Assembly: GCF_014201095.1 (NCBI RefSeq)
Contig: NZ_JACHDN010000001.1
Span: 930,001 to 994,000 of the forward strand
DNA from: Cellulomonas hominis
GTDB taxonomy: Bacteria; Actinomycetota; Actinomycetes; Actinomycetales; Cellulomonadaceae
Length of the DNA: 64,000 bases
Direction of reading: 5' to 3'
Below the pieces are notes generated by a model, which did no database searches, had not been told where the DNA came from, and worked only from the letters and a program-made list of their open reading frames with translations. A program made the translations under genes and the position numbers. Numbering within the stretch: position 1 is the stretch's first letter; each line of letters begins with the position of its first letter. This document shows, piece by piece, positions 8,130-15,786 of the stretch.

Positions 8130-8726
8130 TCAGCGTCCGGAGCCGAGGGCCCCGCGCCACCGCCGCGCGGCCAGCACCCCGCCCGCGCCGAGTGACGCGC
8201 CCGCCACCACCCCGCCGGCCACCAGCACCCGGAGCGCCGTCCCCTGCGGCCCCCGCCCGACGGTGACGACCACGGTGGTGGGCCGGTCCGGCAGCATCGG
8301 CGACAGCGACACCGACACGACGAGGTCCCCGCGCACCGCGTCCACCTCGCCCTCCAGCGCGGAGGCGTCCACCGCGTCCTCGTCGACCGCCCAGCCGGCG
8401 TCCCGGAGCCCGTCCGCGAGGGTGCCGAGCGTCGCGAACCCGAGGCTGGTCGCGTCCCACCGCACGACGCCCCGGTCGAGCGAGGGCGCCCAGGCACCGG
8501 TCACCACCGGCTCGTGCGCCGGGGTGAACTCCGCCGGCGTGAGGGTCCGGGCGGCGGCGCGCAGGTCGTCGTCCGACGGCTGGACGACGGACCAGTGCAG
8601 GGCGAGCCCGGCGACCAGCCCGACGACGGCGCCCACCAGCCCGAGCAGCACCGGCGCCCGGGCGCGCCGCACCCGGCTCGGACGCGGCTGGACCGGCGAC
8701 CACCCCGCGGACCCGGTCACCGTCAC
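8130..8726 (-). CDS. Hypothetical membrane protein with two transmembrane helices
   Basis: I do not recognise this 198-aa protein. An Arg/Pro-rich cytoplasmic N-terminus is followed by a membrane helix (~26-47: VLLGLVGAVVGLVAGLALHW). Next comes an acidic extracytoplasmic domain of about 110 residues (DDDLRAAARTLTPAEFTPAH and GDLVVSVSLSPMLPDRPTTV), then a second helix near the C-terminus (LRVLVAGGVVAGASLGAGGV) and a basic tail. The extracytoplasmic part, with its alternating hydrophobic strands, resembles a small sensing or scaffold domain. The GTG at 8726 is the only start giving this topology. It is convergent with the second DeoR/LacI regulator (75 bp gap) and shows no functional link to it. 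Confidence 0.65.
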   Translation of the reverse strand: MTVTGSAGWSPVQPRPSRVRRARAPVLLGLVGAVVGLVAGLALHWSVVQPSDDDLRAAARTLTPAEFTPAHEPVVTGAWAPSLDRGVVRWDATSLGFATLGTLADGLRDAGWAVDEDAVDASALEGEVDAVRGDLVVSVSLSPMLPDRPTTVVVTVGRGPQGTALRVLVAGGVVAGASLGAGGVLAARRWRGALGSGR

Positions 8727-8804
8727 CCGGCGAGCATCCCGGATCCGGGCCCCCGGCAGAGCCTCGGGGCCGCCGGTTCACCCGTCCGGTGGGCGCCCGG
8801 CCCG

Positions 8805-9224
8805 TCAGGCCGACGTCGGCGCCGGCAGCCGCGCGAGCCGGCACACCGCCGCGAGCCCGTCGGCCGTCCCGGGCCAGTTCCGGGCGAGCGCCCCGACCCC
8901 GGCCCGCCGCGCCACCGACCGCAGCACCAGCGCCACGACCACCGCGTCGTCCGCGTACCCGATGACGGGCAGGACGTCCGGCACCAGGTCGATCGGCAGC
9001 GCCAGGTACCCGAGCAGCAGCCACAGCCGCACCCGGACGCCCCGCGGCACCTCACGGTCCACGGCGAGCCGGCGGATCAGCCGGACGACGTCGGGCAGCA
9101 GGCGCAGCGCCTCCCGCACCGACCCCTCGTCCGGCTTCGCCAGCCACAGGGCCGCCACGAGCGCGACCCACAGCAGGAGGACGCCGCCGACGACCGGCAG
9201 CAGCCACTGCAGCACGATGTCCAC
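8805..9224 (-). CDS. DUF1232 (YkvA-type) membrane protein
   Basis: This 139-aa protein has an N-terminal membrane helix (LLPVVGGVLLLWVALVAALW) and a central DUF1232 signature, LALPIDLVPDVLPVIGYADD, which is the near-universal YkvA motif. DUF1232 proteins are small membrane-associated proteins of unknown function. The start is the GTG at 9224, just before the helix; a CAGACT hexamer six bases upstream would fit a weak leaderless promoter. The open frame extends much further upstream but is out of family and crosses the divergent STAS promoter, so it is not used. Confidence 0.78.
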   Translation of the reverse strand: MDIVLQWLLPVVGGVLLLWVALVAALWLAKPDEGSVREALRLLPDVVRLIRRLAVDREVPRGVRVRLWLLLGYLALPIDLVPDVLPVIGYADDAVVVALVLRSVARRAGVGALARNWPGTADGLAAVCRLARLPAPTSA

Positions 9225-9422
9225 GGGTCGAGTCTGCCCGCCGGCGGTCGCGCAGGCCCGGCCGCGTGCCTGACCTGCAGTGCTGTCCCTTCTCTCGAAA
9301 CGGTGAGACCGTGGAGCAGGTGCGGGGCGTCGCCGCACGACGGATCCACGACCACCCATGACGTGCACGGACCGCGCCCAGCATCGGCGCGTCGGCAGCG
9401 AGACGTCTCGGGGGCGAGATCC

Positions 9423-9758
9423 ATGCACCGCACCACCAGCATCACCGTCCAGGACGACGGGACCGTCACGACGGTCCGGCTCTCCGGCGAGATCGACGTG
9501 ACCACCCGGGACGCGGGACGCCGGGCCGTCGCGGCCGCCGCGGCCGGCGGGCTCCCGGTCGTCCTCGACCTCCGCGAGGTCGAGTTCATCGACTCGTCGG
9601 GCGTGGCGTTCCTCCTGCAGTGCCACCGCGCCTGCACGTCCGCGGGCCTGGACTGCCGGCTCCGCGACGTGCCCCGGCAGGCCGAGGTCGTCCTCACCGT
9701 GCTCGGGCTGCGGGACGTGCTGCCCGTCGTGCGCGACCACGCCTCGGCCGGCCGGTGA
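9423..9758 (+). CDS. STAS-domain anti-sigma-factor antagonist (SpoIIAA-like)
   Basis: This 111-aa single STAS domain contains VRLSGEIDVTTRDAGRRAV and the phosphorylation loop EFIDSSGVAFLLQC. Ser58 or Ser59 is the residue normally phosphorylated by an anti-sigma kinase. Such proteins bind a serine kinase/anti-sigma factor when dephosphorylated and so release a sigma factor. No kinase gene is nearby, so the partner must be elsewhere. The stop overlaps the GTG of an ANTAR-like gene (GTGA), implying co-translation. The ATG at 9423 follows a weak GGGGCGAGA; a hairpin with ACGGT/ACCGT arms lies upstream near 9300. Confidence 0.86.
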   Translation: MHRTTSITVQDDGTVTTVRLSGEIDVTTRDAGRRAVAAAAAGGLPVVLDLREVEFIDSSGVAFLLQCHRACTSAGLDCRLRDVPRQAEVVLTVLGLRDVLPVVRDHASAGR

Positions 9759-10009
9759 GCGCCGGGCCCGGGAGCACCGGGCCGGAGGGCGACGACCCCG
9801 CCGCCGCGTGGGAGGTCGTGCGGGCGCGGCTCGCACGGCACGCGCTGGTCGAGCAGGCCGTCGGCGTGCTCATGGAGCAGGACGGGTGCGGGCCGCGCAA
9901 GGCGCTGCGGCGGCTGGTGGACGACGCGACCGACCTCGACGTCACCGTCCCCGAGGCCGCGCGCCGCGTGATCGCGAGGCTCGACGACCGGCCCGTGCGC
10001 TGGTCCTGA
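9755..10009 (+). CDS. Small ANTAR-domain protein (putative RNA-binding antiterminator)
   Basis: This 84-aa protein is almost entirely an ANTAR three-helix domain (ALVEQAVGVLMEQDGCGPRK, ALRRLVDDATDLDVTVPEAA). ANTAR domains bind paired hairpins in nascent RNA and prevent termination, usually under control of a receiver or GAF domain. Here that input domain is missing: only ~30 acidic and Gly/Pro residues precede the helices. The GTG start overlaps the STAS gene's stop by 4 bp, so the pair is translationally coupled. The inference is a two-gene module in which the STAS protein or its kinase may provide the input. Length is short for the family. Confidence 0.75.
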   Translation: MSAGPGSTGPEGDDPAAAWEVVRARLARHALVEQAVGVLMEQDGCGPRKALRRLVDDATDLDVTVPEAARRVIARLDDRPVRWS

Positions 10010-10093
10010 GGCGGTTGCCGGCGGGCCGTCGAGCGCCCGCCGGGCAGCCCGGCCAGCGGGGAGCACGAGCGCGCACGACGGGCGTCGTCGGCG

Positions 10094-12244
10094 TCAGCCC
10101 ACGCCCTCCGCCGCGAGCGCGTCGGTCAGCAGCCCCACCAGCGCGTCGAGCTGCACGTCGGTCGACGCGTTCCCCTCGTCCTCCGCCGCCCCGTCCAGCG
10201 CCCGCGCCGCCAGCCCCGACTTGCTGTCGATCAGCGCCGCGATCCGCGAGTCGATGGTCTGCGCCGCGATGATCCGCCACGCCGTGACCGGCTCGGACTG
10301 GCCGATGCGGTGGATCCGGTCGATGGCCTGGGTCTGCTCGGCGTCGGTCCAGGACAGCTCGGCGAGCACGAGGTTCGACGCGACCTGGAGGTTCAGCCCG
10401 ACGCCGGCGGCCATCAGCGAGCACACGGCGATCTGCACGTCCGGCTCGTCGGTGAACGCGGCGATGTTCCGCTCGCGCACCTTCGGCGTCTGGTCGCCGC
10501 GGATCGAGGCGTACCGGATGCCCCGGTCCGCGAACGCCTGCTCCGCGGCGTCCATCACGTCCACGTGCTTCGCGAAGAACACCACCTTGCCGACGTTCCG
10601 CGCGAGCTGCGCGGCGTAGTCGGCCGCGAGCCCGGCCTTGGCCTGCCCGATCCGGCGGACCATGGTGAACACGTTCTCGCCGCCGGCCTTCGAGCTGGCG
10701 TCCTTGAGCTCCGCGGCGGCCACCCGGCGCGCGAGCACCAGGTCGAGGCCGTCGCCGGTGGTGTGCTCGGACCGCGCGGCGAGGGCCGAGCGGTAGCGCT
10801 CGACCAGACGCTGGGCGAGCGCGGCCTCGGCGGCGCGGATCGAGCGGCCGACCGCCCCGTCGAGCTCGACCGGCAGGTCCGCGACCCGGCGGGCCGGGAT
10901 GTCGGCGACGACGTCGACCTTGCGGCGGCGCACGATGCCCATGTCGACGACGGCGGCCCGGGCGACGGCGGAGAACCCGCGGTCCGCGGGGGTCAGCCCG
11001 GTGTCCTCGAGGGCGGCCATCAGCCGGCCGAGCGGCTTCTCGTCGTCGATCCAGCCGAGGAACTGCCAGATCGCCCGGAAGTCCTCGATGTCGTTGATCA
11101 GCGGGGTGCCGGTCAGGGCCATGAGCAGCGGCCGGGCGGTGCGGTCCTGGATCCGCCGCGACAGGGACAGCACGTGCTGCGAGCGCTGCGAGGACTTGTT
11201 CTTGATGAAGTGCGCCTCGTCGACGACCATCCCCCGGAACCCGAAGTCGCCGAGCCAGCCGACGTGCCGGTCGAGGATCTCGTAGTTCACGATGACGACG
11301 TCCGCGAACGCGTCGACCTTGTCGCCGTCGCCGTGCACGACGGTCGCGCTGCGGAAGGGCGTCCACATGCCGACCTCGTGCGCCCAGTTGGTCTTCACGA
11401 CGTTCGGGACCACGACGAGCAGCGGGAACGCGTCAGCGGCCTGGGCGGCGAGCAGCGTCTGCGCGGTCTTGCCGAGGCCCGGCTCGTCGGCCAGCAGGAA
11501 GGTGCGGTGCCCAGCGGCCGCCGCGGCGACGACGCGGGCCTGGTGCGGCATCAGCTCCCGCCCGCCGGGCACGGGCACCGGGCGCGGGTCGGGCAGCGGC
11601 ATGCACGCCGGGGCGCCGGGGCCGGCGACCTCGAACGACCGGAACAGCGGCTCCAGCAGCTCCCAGCCGGCGAGCCGGCGGGGCTTCGCGGCGACGCGCT
11701 GCGCGGCGGCCTCGAAGTCCGGGGCGAGGAAGGGGTTCGCGAGCCTGCGGGAGATCACCGACTGCGGGACGACCTGCTTCTCGGCCCCCGGGGCCGGGGC
11801 GGGCGGCGGCGTGGGCTCCGGCTCCTCCGGGGCCTCCAGCCCGGCGGAGCGCAGCATCGTCGCCTTGAGGGTGCGGGCGGCGTCGGACACCCGGGCGTCG
11901 TCGCCGAGCAGCGCCAGCAGGGACGTGTCGCGGGCGGCGATCCGGGCGAGCAGCGTCGCGACGGCGTCGAGGTCCTTGAGCTGCTTGGCGCGCTTCGACG
12001 CCCCGACCTCGGTGTCCGCCTGCACGCGGGCCCGCTCCTCGCGCATGAGCAGCGCGACGACCTGGAACTTCGTGCGCACCGCCGGGCGGGTCGGGGGTCG
12101 CCGGACGGCGCTGTCGACCTCGCGGGCAGCCCTCGCGAGGACCGGGATGATCCCCGCCTCGGCGGGACGCGCGCCGCGACGGCCGCCCCCACCGCGCGAG
12201 CCGGTCTGCGTGCGACCGGACCGGCCCTGGGCTGCTCGTGCCAC
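10094..12244 (-). CDS. SNF2-family DEAD/H-box ATPase (Swi2/Snf2-like translocase)
   Basis: This 716-aa protein has a basic N-terminal region (residues 1-230) with a Pro/Ala linker, then the SNF2 ATPase. Walker A is DEPGLGKT (~248-262), motif II is VVDEAHFIKNKSS (DEAH, ~338), motif III is ALTGTPLIND, and motif VI is QTQAIDRIHRIGQ (~641). These mark an ATP-driven double-stranded-DNA translocase; bacterial members work with RNA polymerase (RapA), in restriction-like systems, or alone. No nuclease or methylase neighbour is present, so it looks like a housekeeping orphan. The GTG at 12244 has a strong GAAGGAG just upstream. A tRNA gene lies upstream on the same strand. Confidence 0.88.
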   Translation of the reverse strand: MARAAQGRSGRTQTGSRGGGGRRGARPAEAGIIPVLARAAREVDSAVRRPPTRPAVRTKFQVVALLMREERARVQADTEVGASKRAKQLKDLDAVATLLARIAARDTSLLALLGDDARVSDAARTLKATMLRSAGLEAPEEPEPTPPPAPAPGAEKQVVPQSVISRRLANPFLAPDFEAAAQRVAAKPRRLAGWELLEPLFRSFEVAGPGAPACMPLPDPRPVPVPGGRELMPHQARVVAAAAAGHRTFLLADEPGLGKTAQTLLAAQAADAFPLLVVVPNVVKTNWAHEVGMWTPFRSATVVHGDGDKVDAFADVVIVNYEILDRHVGWLGDFGFRGMVVDEAHFIKNKSSQRSQHVLSLSRRIQDRTARPLLMALTGTPLINDIEDFRAIWQFLGWIDDEKPLGRLMAALEDTGLTPADRGFSAVARAAVVDMGIVRRRKVDVVADIPARRVADLPVELDGAVGRSIRAAEAALAQRLVERYRSALAARSEHTTGDGLDLVLARRVAAAELKDASSKAGGENVFTMVRRIGQAKAGLAADYAAQLARNVGKVVFFAKHVDVMDAAEQAFADRGIRYASIRGDQTPKVRERNIAAFTDEPDVQIAVCSLMAAGVGLNLQVASNLVLAELSWTDAEQTQAIDRIHRIGQSEPVTAWRIIAAQTIDSRIAALIDSKSGLAARALDGAAEDEGNASTDVQLDALVGLLTDALAAEGVG

Positions 12245-12490
12245 TTCTTCTCCTTCTCGACGTGCTCATCGCGGACCGGGGCGCACGACCGCGCACCCAC
12301 GCCCCGGGGCCCCCGGACGGCGGGACCCGTGGACCCCGTGCCCGCCCGACGGCGACGGGCGCCGACGGGCGTCCGCCGCGACCCCGACGGTCCTCCGCGG
12401 CGGGGGCGACCCGGACGGGTCGCGACGGCGCCGCTGCCGCCCGCGCGGGAGGAGCCGGGACCGGCACCTCGAACCCGCGCGAGCAGGCCG

Positions 12491-12563
12491 TGCGCCTGGG
12501 CAGATTCGAACTGCCGACACCCGCTTTAGGAGAGCGGTGCTCTATCCCCTGAGCTACAGGCGC
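12491..12563 (-). tRNA. tRNA-Arg (anticodon CCT)
   Basis: A complete cloverleaf is read on the minus strand. The 7-bp acceptor stem is GCGCCTG/CAGGCGC. The D arm is GCTCAGGGGATAGAGC. The anticodon stem CCGCT/AGCGG encloses the loop CTCCTAA, giving anticodon CCT, which reads the rare arginine codon AGG. The T arm is GGCAG-TTCGAAT-CTGCC and the discriminator is A. The length is 73 nt and no CCA is encoded. The T-arm consensus GTTCGAATC is intact, so the gene is probably functional. Confidence 0.96.
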
Positions 12564-12729
12564 GCGGGACTCGACAGCCTTCCGGTCGGACACCTGCCGG
12601 TACTGGCGGCGGGTTCGTCGGGGTCTGGCTGGTCCCGTGGGTCGTCCGGGTCGGTGGGGATGGGATCCCGGGCGGTCGAGTGCAGCCTACCGGGTGCACG
12701 GCGCCGCGGACGGCTGGTCCGCGGCGGCC

Positions 12730-13353
12730 TCAGTCCGCGATGAGCCGGCCGGCGATCGCGTCCCACTCCGCGACGAGGTCGATCCCCTCGAGGTCCCGCA
12801 GCCACCGCAGCTGCAGCCCGTCCATCGCCGCGAGGACCTGCAGCGCCTGCTGCTCGCCCTCCGGCCCCCGCGCGGCCGACGCGAAGAGGTCGAGCGCCCA
12901 GCGCTCCCGGGTCAGGAAGTACTCGTGCGCGGGGTGCGCCGGGTCGAGCGACTCCCCGTTGAGGACGGTGTAGAGCCGGACGATCTCCGGCTGCCGGGCG
13001 TTCCGGCGCACGAGCGCGGCGCAGAGCTCGCGGAGCCCGACGGGGGCCTCGCGCCCGCTGTCGAACACGTCCGCCTCGACGCCGAGCAGGTCGGCGAGCT
13101 GGGCGAGGTCGAGCGCGTCGCGGTACTCGAGGACGGCGACGAGCAGCTGCTCCTTCGAGCCGACGTGGTGGAGCACCCCGCCCTCGGTGATGCCGCACTC
13201 CAGCGCGACGTCGCGCAGCGTGAGGCCGCGGAACCCGCGCTCGGCGATGAGGCCGGCGGACACGGTGAGGATCTGGGTCAGGCGCTGGGACGCGCTCATC
13301 CGGGTCCGGGTGGTCCGGGGCGAGTACGCGGTCGCTGGGGTGGGCTGCGGCAC
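12730..13353 (-). CDS. TetR-family transcriptional repressor
   Basis: This 207-aa regulator has a classic TetR N-terminal HTH (ILTVSAGLIAERGFRGLTLR, DVALECGITEGGVLHHVGSK) and an all-helical ligand-binding domain with ALVRRNARQPEIVRLYTVLN. The start is the GTG at 13353: GGAGGAG lies six bases upstream, whereas the in-frame ATGs further upstream (13404, 13383) have no ribosome site. It is divergent from the GH3 beta-glucosidase gene, and the region between contains a 25-bp dyad suited to a TetR dimer pair. The likely role is repression of itself and the GH3/MFS unit in the absence of a beta-glucoside-derived signal. Ligand unknown. Confidence 0.88.
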   Translation of the reverse strand: MPQPTPATAYSPRTTRTRMSASQRLTQILTVSAGLIAERGFRGLTLRDVALECGITEGGVLHHVGSKEQLLVAVLEYRDALDLAQLADLLGVEADVFDSGREAPVGLRELCAALVRRNARQPEIVRLYTVLNGESLDPAHPAHEYFLTRERWALDLFASAARGPEGEQQALQVLAAMDGLQLRWLRDLEGIDLVAEWDAIAGRLIAD

Positions 13354-13412
13354 CTGTTCTCCTCCACGTCTGACCTGCCCCATTGTGGCAGAGCCGTCCG
13401 CCACGCTACGTT

Positions 13413-13437
13413 ACTGATCACTGACTCAGCACTCAGT
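13413..13437. promoter_or_regulatory. 25-bp dyad, candidate TetR operator between the TetR and GH3 genes
   Basis: The structure is ACTGA-N3-CTGA, a single central C, then TCAG-N3-TCAGT. The arms are perfectly symmetric apart from the two 3-bp spacers. It lies 60 bp upstream of the TetR start and 54 bp upstream of the GH3 start, in an AT-richer stretch. The size and two-step symmetry fit TetR-family operators. Binding is inferred. Confidence 0.6.
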
Positions 13438-13490
13438 AGTCGCAGGGATGCGGATGCCGGGTGCTGCCCTCGACGACGAGCGGAGGACGC

Positions 13491-15686
13491 ATGACCCGCA
13501 TCACCACCCCCTTCCAGCGTGCCGTGGCGGCAGTCGCCGCAGGCTCACCGGCCCGCACCGAGGCGGCGCACCTGTACGAGGCGCTGACGGACGACGAGCG
13601 CCTCGACCTGCTCGACGGGGACACCCCGTTCTGGCAGGGCATGTACTCGTTCGTCACCGACGGCTACAACGTGGAGCCCTACGTCATGGGCGCGGTCCCC
13701 CGCCTGGGGGTCCCCGGCATCCGGTTCGTCGACGGGCCGCGCGGCTGCGTCGTCGGGCAGGCCACCGCGTTCCCGGTGTCGATGGCCCGCGGCGCGACCT
13801 GGGACGTCGAGCTCGAGGAGCAGATCGGCGAGGCGATCGGCGCCGAGCTGCGCGCGCTCGGCGGGAACTTCTTCGGCGGTGTGTGCATCAACCTGCCGCG
13901 GCACCCGGCCTGGGGCCGCGCGCAGGAGACGTACTCCGACCAGCCGCCGCTCCTCGGCGAGATGGGCGCGGCCCTGACCCGCGGCATCCAGCGCCACGCG
14001 ATGGCCTGCGTGAAGCACTACGCGCTGAACTCCATGGAGAACGCCCGGTTCTCGGTGGACGTCACCATCGACGACGCGACGCTGCACGAGGACTTCCTGC
14101 CGCACTTCCGCCGGGTGGTCGACGAGGGCGCGCACGCCGTCATGAGCTCGTACAACTCGGTGAACGGCGAGTGGGCCGGCCAGAACGCGCACCTGCTGTC
14201 GACCGTGCTCCGCGACGAGTGGGGCTTCGACGGCACCGTGATCACGGACTTCATCTGGGGCATGCGCGACGGCACCGCCGCGCTGCGGGCCGGGCTCGAC
14301 GTCGAGGCGCCGTTCCGCCAGCAGCGCGGTGCGCACCTGCGCGCCGACCTCGACAGCGGCGCCGCCGACTGGGCGGACGTCCGGCGCGCCGGGCACCGCA
14401 TCCTCGCCACCCAGCTGCGGCACTACGCCGAGCGGACGGCGGAGGAGCCGGGCGCCGACGTCGTCGCCTCCCCGGCGCACACCGACCTGGCCCGCGACGC
14501 CGCCCGCCGCGCGATGGTGCTGCTGCGCAACGAGGACGTCGACGGGGCCCCGGTCCTGCCGCTCGACCCGGCGGCGCTGCGGTCCGTCGCGGTGCTCGGC
14601 CGGCTCGCCGACGGGGCGAACACCGGCGACCACGGCTCGTCGGACGTGCGCGCGCCGCGCGTGGTGTCCGCGCTCGCCGGGATCACCGAGGCCCTGCCGG
14701 GCGTCGACGTCCGGCACGACGCCGGCGCCGACCCGCAGGCCGCGGCGCGCACCGCGGCGGACGCCGACGTCGCGGTGGTCGTCGTCGGGTTCACCGCCGA
14801 GGACGAGGGCGAGTTCGTCGACGGGTCGCTGGCGACGCGCGGCGAGCTGGTCGCGCTGTACCCCGAGCCCGAGGGCGAGCAGCAGACCGCGTGGCGCGAC
14901 CACGTCATGTCCGCGATGGGGTCCGGCCTCAGCGTGGTGGGCGCGGGCGCGGCCGGCGGCGACCGGCGGGACCTGCACCTGCGGGCCGAGGACGTCACCC
15001 TGGTGCAGGCGGTCGCGGCGGCCAACCCGCGCACGGTCGTGGTCGTGGTCACCGCCGGGGCGGTCCTCATGGAGGAGTGGCACGACCGGGTGCCCGGCGT
15101 GCTGGTGTCCTGGTACTGCGGGATGGAGGGCGGCCGCGCCCTGGCGGACGTGCTGACCGGCGCCCACAACCCGTCGGGCCGGCTGCCGTACGCGATCCCC
15201 GCGAGCGCCGCGCACCTGCCGGAGCTCGACATCGACGCCACCGCCGCGACCTACGACCGCTGGTACGGCCAGCGCCGGCTGCAGCGCGAGGGCGTCGAGG
15301 CGCTCTACCCGCTCGGGCACGGCCTCGCGTACACGACCTGGTCCGTCGAGGACCTGCGGGTCGCGGAGGTCGACACCGTCGCGGCCCGGGTGCGCGCGAC
15401 CGTCACGGTCCGCAACACCGGGGACCGGGACGGCCGCCACGTCGTGCAGGTGTACGGCACGCGGACCGACGGCGACCGGGCCGGCGAGCGCGAGCTGCTC
15501 GGGTTCGCCGCGGTCCGGGTGACCGCAGGCGGGGCCGCCGAGGTCGACCTGGACCTCCCGCTGACCGCGCTCACCCGCTGGGACGCCGCCACCGCCCGGA
15601 CGACGCTGCCCGCCGGCGGCGTCGTCCTCGAGGCCGGCTCCCGCTGGGGCGACCCCGACGCGGCCGTCGAGAAGATCGCGCTCTGA
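13491..15686 (+). CDS. Glycoside hydrolase family 3 beta-glucosidase-like enzyme
   Basis: This 731-aa protein has the GH3 order: N-terminal TIM-barrel-like domain, alpha/beta sandwich (from ~330) and C-terminal fibronectin-III-like domain (~600-731, TVRNTGDRDGRHVVQVYGTR). Substrate-side motifs CVKHYALNSMENARF (Lys175, His176) and the nucleophile segment VITDFIWGMRD (Asp253) are intact. The absence of a signal peptide suggests it hydrolyses imported beta-glucosides in the cytoplasm. The ATG at 13491 has GGAGG 5 bp upstream. An MFS importer follows after a strong hairpin, and a TetR regulator diverges upstream; together they look like an import-and-cleavage cassette for a beta-linked disaccharide. 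Exact linkage cannot be told. Confidence 0.92.
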   Translation: MTRITTPFQRAVAAVAAGSPARTEAAHLYEALTDDERLDLLDGDTPFWQGMYSFVTDGYNVEPYVMGAVPRLGVPGIRFVDGPRGCVVGQATAFPVSMARGATWDVELEEQIGEAIGAELRALGGNFFGGVCINLPRHPAWGRAQETYSDQPPLLGEMGAALTRGIQRHAMACVKHYALNSMENARFSVDVTIDDATLHEDFLPHFRRVVDEGAHAVMSSYNSVNGEWAGQNAHLLSTVLRDEWGFDGTVITDFIWGMRDGTAALRAGLDVEAPFRQQRGAHLRADLDSGAADWADVRRAGHRILATQLRHYAERTAEEPGADVVASPAHTDLARDAARRAMVLLRNEDVDGAPVLPLDPAALRSVAVLGRLADGANTGDHGSSDVRAPRVVSALAGITEALPGVDVRHDAGADPQAAARTAADADVAVVVVGFTAEDEGEFVDGSLATRGELVALYPEPEGEQQTAWRDHVMSAMGSGLSVVGAGAAGGDRRDLHLRAEDVTLVQAVAAANPRTVVVVVTAGAVLMEEWHDRVPGVLVSWYCGMEGGRALADVLTGAHNPSGRLPYAIPASAAHLPELDIDATAATYDRWYGQRRLQREGVEALYPLGHGLAYTTWSVEDLRVAEVDTVAARVRATVTVRNTGDRDGRHVVQVYGTRTDGDRAGERELLGFAAVRVTAGGAAEVDLDLPLTALTRWDAATARTTLPAGGVVLEAGSRWGDPDAAVEKIAL

Positions 15687-15707
15687 CGGCGGCCCCGCCC
15701 GCCTGAC

Positions 15708-15751
15708 CCCGCGCGGGGCCGGGACGCTCCTGCGTCCCGGCCCCGCGCGGG
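15708..15751 (+). terminator. 19-bp GC-only stem-loop between the GH3 and MFS genes
   Basis: The arms 15708-15726 and 15733-15751 are perfectly complementary over 19 bp with a 6-nt loop (CTCCTG), 22 bp after the GH3 stop. There is no U tract, as is common in actinobacteria. It could terminate GH3 transcription or act as a stability or attenuation element, because the MFS start is only 35 bp downstream and has no clear promoter of its own. Confidence 0.65.
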
Positions 15752-15786
15752 CCCCACCCCATCACGCTCAACGACGAGAGAGACCC

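Noticed and set aside
10094..12244. SNF2 protein as part of a DISARM- or Druantia-like defence island
   Set aside because: No partner genes of those systems are nearby; neighbours are an ANTAR gene, a tRNA and a sugar cassette.
12491..12563. tRNA-Arg as an integration site for a genomic island
   Set aside because: No integrase gene and no repeat of the tRNA 3' end were seen in the window.
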